Assembly: GCA_018903015.1 (NCBI GenBank)
Contig: JAHIPR010000348.1
Coordinates: 1 to 7,506, forward strand
Direction: 5' to 3'
Source: a bacterium
Lineage (GTDB): Bacteria; Atribacterota; JS1; SB-45; 34-128
DNA: 7,506 bases
A program made the position numbers and the translations under genes. Every line of letters begins with the position of its first letter. Position 1 is the stretch's first letter. Positions 5,805-7,506 of the stretch are shown one piece after another. The notes beneath the pieces were generated by a model, which saw only the letters and a program-made list of their open reading frames with translations, had not been told where the DNA came from and did no database searches.

Positions 5805-6072
5805 AATTCCGTGGTGCCACTCTAATAGGATTTTTATTTATTTAGAAAAATCCTACTCTAAGAGTACGGGCAATATAAATTAATTATATACCGATACACT
5901 TTTCCTTTTTACAGGGGAAAAGTCCGTCAAAACTTACTCGGACTATTTGAGTCCTTTCAGTTTGAAGCTTGTGGGTCCATTTCGCAGATCCTTTAAAATC
6001 TTTGTGTCGCTTCTCACCAAAAACGACTCTCTGTTAAATTTTGTAATCTGCTACTTCTCCCACGCTCTGCTT
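5771..6072 (-). ncRNA. Tryptophan-specific T-box riboswitch
   Basis: All the main T-box parts are visible on the minus strand. Stem I (5965-6072) closes with GTGGG/CCCAC and carries GCAGAT/ATCTGC above the specifier loop. That loop has AGAAGTA on its 5' side (with the conserved AGTA) and GAAATGGA on its 3' side. The specifier codon is TGG (Trp) at 5977-5979. The apical part shows AGAGAG and GGTG between GTCG/CGAC. Two hairpins follow (GGACT/AGTCC and ACTTTTCC/GGAAAAGT), then Stem III TAGGATTTTT/AAAAATCCTA (5826-5855), then the T-box core AGAGTGGCACCACGGAA, whose TGGC matches the GCCA end of tRNA-Trp. The terminator at 5771-5804 ends the unit. Uncharged tRNA-Trp binding should stabilise the antiterminator and let transcription continue into trpB2. 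Confidence 0.95.
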
Positions 6073-6095
6073 TTAACTATTTATTATTTTTAATA

Positions 6096-6114
6096 ATTAT
6101 AACATGGATGTCAA
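6096..6114 (-). promoter_or_regulatory. Promoter of the T-box/trpB2 transcript
   Basis: On the minus strand TGTTATAAT (6096-6104) is a consensus -10 box with the extended TGn motif. It sits just before Stem I and would start transcription near 6089. A perfect TTGACA (6109-6114) is only 7 nt away, too close to pair with this -10; with 17-nt spacing it would meet AAAAAT. The extended -10 is therefore the more likely driver. Confidence 0.65.
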
Positions 6115-6297
6115 GTTTAATTAAAAAATACTCACTAATTCTCTAACTACCACACAAAAATTTACACTAACCGCTAAAATATTTATAGTTTTCTAAAGTT
6201 TATCAGAGGTGTTTTTTGGCTCTCTGCAACCAAACCCATACTTTTCACCCCCTATTGAGTGAAGACTTTATCAACGGGCAACGATCCCTTAACCAAG

Positions 6298-7506
6298 TTA
6301 ATAATTTTCATAAATCTTACGAAAATGAAACCCGTAGACGGCATAGGTTATGGCCATAGGTAAGAGTTGCGGATGCCGAAACAAAGTCCAGAAAAAGATT
6401 TTCCAATAATAAATTCTTTCCTTCCCTATTATACCCAGCTGCCAGATAGATTTAAGAAACGCAGTAAGATAACAAAGATGAAATTGATATCTTTTCTTTT
6501 TTAAAGTTTTCATATTTTTTAAAAGCGTCAGGAGACGTTCATAGTAACATTTAGGGGAATAAATGGTATTGAGAACTCTTTTATAGTTATCGATAAGTGC
6601 TTTGTAATTCATTTTGGGAATAAAATTAATGGAAAGGTCAGTATTGTCACCTGTGGCTTCCTTTAATAATCTATTCTCTTTAGCAAGTCGCTGGTAGAGT
6701 TTAGTGCCTCGAGGAGCGTTTAATAGCCCGACCATGGCGCTGGCAATTCCACTTTTTTGGATGAATTCAATTAGTCTTTCAAAAATTGCCGGTGTATCAT
6801 TATCAAAGCCCATAATAAATCCTCCGTTAACTATCAAACCAAACCTTTGAATCTTTTTAACACAAGCTATTAGATCACGATTTTTATTTTGTAACTTGTT
6901 GCATTCTGCTAAGCTCTTCTCGTTAGGAGTCTCAATGCCCACAAATACTGAACCAAACCCTGCATGAACCATCAACTGTATAAGTTCCTCATCATCGGAG
7001 AGATTTATAGAGGCTTGAGTAGTAAAGGAGAAAGGATATTTTCGTTTTTCCATCCAATTAATTATTGCAGGCAGTACTTCACCTTTTAATTCTCTTTTAT
7101 TCCCAATGAAATTATCATCAACAATAAATACTCCACCTCTCCATCCCTGTAAATAAAGACTCTCTAATTCTACTAATATTTGGTCCTTAGTTTTTAATCT
7201 CATCTTATGTCCAAAGAGTAAGGTAACATCACAAAAATCACAGTTAAAGGGACAACCACGAGAATATTGGATACACATAGTGGCATATTTATTTATATCA
7301 GCTAATTCCCAAAGTGGAATGGGAGTCTTTTTTAAATCTACCCACTGATCTGAGGTATAGATATGTTTAAGGTGTCCTCGTTTTAAATCTTCTAAAAATA
7401 GAGGTAGAGTGATTTCAGCCTCATTAAGTATAAAATAATCTACATCATCCTCAAAGTCTTCATATCCGGATGTAAAGAGAGGACCGCCGGCAACAATCTT
7501 AGTTCC
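6298..7506 (-). CDS. B12-binding radical SAM protein with DUF4070 tail (5' end cut by window edge)
   Basis: The frame is open to the window edge; 402 residues are visible. Counting from the first visible residue, GTKIVAGGPLFT (1-12) and YFILNEAE are the end of a cobalamin-binding domain, and PIPLW lies in the linker. The radical SAM cluster motif RGCPFNCDFC has Cys 85, 89 and 92. VDDNFIGNK (129-137) and GIET (190-193) follow, then the DUF4070 C-terminal region from about 245, ending in PMAITYAVYGFHFRKI. The layout matches the group that includes the hopanoid C-2 methylase HpnP and many uncharacterised B12 radical SAM enzymes, often methylases acting on lipids or small molecules. The substrate cannot be told; no hopanoid gene is visible. 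An internal ATG at 7278 would remove the B12 domain and is not the true start. Confidence 0.92.
   Translation of the reverse strand, partial: GTKIVAGGPLFTSGYEDFEDDVDYFILNEAEITLPLFLEDLKRGHLKHIYTSDQWVDLKKTPIPLWELADINKYATMCIQYSRGCPFNCDFCDVTLLFGHKMRLKTKDQILVELESLYLQGWRGGVFIVDDNFIGNKRELKGEVLPAIINWMEKRKYPFSFTTQASINLSDDEELIQLMVHAGFGSVFVGIETPNEKSLAECNKLQNKNRDLIACVKKIQRFGLIVNGGFIMGFDNDTPAIFERLIEFIQKSGIASAMVGLLNAPRGTKLYQRLAKENRLLKEATGDNTDLSINFIPKMNYKALIDNYKRVLNTIYSPKCYYERLLTLLKNMKTLKKKRYQFHLCYLTAFLKSIWQLGIIGKERIYYWKIFFWTLFRHPQLLPMAITYAVYGFHFRKIYENY

Noticed and set aside
6183..6239. 18-codon minus-strand ORF (MGLVAESQKTPLINFRKL) after the radical SAM gene
   Set aside because: It has a fair ribosome site (AGGGGGTG), but it is very short, stands alone and resembles nothing I recognise.
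6244..6263. TTCAC/GTGAA inverted repeat downstream of the radical SAM gene, as a terminator
   Set aside because: The stem is only 5 bp with a 10-nt loop and no T-run follows.
1..7506. CRISPR array, tRNA, rRNA or complete insertion sequence
   Set aside because: No regularly spaced repeats, tRNA cloverleaf or transposase frame was seen on either strand.

Overview
The window is AT-rich bacterial DNA in which every convincing gene lies on the minus strand, so the text below follows the minus strand (high to low coordinates). Strong AGGAGG-type ribosome sites and a T-box riboswitch point to Firmicutes or a neighbouring lineage. A secreted CsgG-family protein and a LapA-domain membrane protein fit a cell with an outer membrane better. 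A diderm anaerobe such as an Atribacterota-type lineage would reconcile these, but that is inference only and no marker gene is present.

Layout: (1) 7506-6298, a B12-binding radical SAM protein of the DUF4070/HpnP-like class, cut by the window edge. (2) 6120-5437, a long tryptophan-responsive leader: promoter, a complete T-box with a UGG specifier and a terminator, then a second T-box antiterminator/terminator module with no Stem I of its own, then a 23-codon leader ORF with a strong ribosome site and one Trp codon. (3) 5436-4078, trpB2, a tryptophan synthase beta chain of the TrpB2 type. (4) 4077-3727, an AT-rich gap with a 62-bp imperfect palindrome and the likely csgG promoter. (5) 3726-795, a probable operon of a CsgG-family secreted protein, a DUF3795 cysteine-rich protein, an MscS-family channel and a LapA-domain protein. 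(6) 705-294, a decayed HpcH/HpaI aldolase with an internal deletion, a frameshift and a stop codon. (7) 249-207, a perfect 16-bp palindrome touching the ribosome site of (8), a cysK-like cysteine synthase that runs off the left edge.

The best-supported system is the trpB2 control region. The specifier codon, the tRNA-end-binding TGGC of both T-box cores and the enzyme all point to tryptophan, so the window shows trpB2 induced by uncharged tRNA-Trp through two consecutive transcription-termination checkpoints, possibly with a translated leader peptide as a third layer. The csgG-to-lapA cluster looks like an envelope group (periplasmic/outer-membrane protein, osmotic channel, small inner-membrane protein), but no specific pathway can be named from the sequence.
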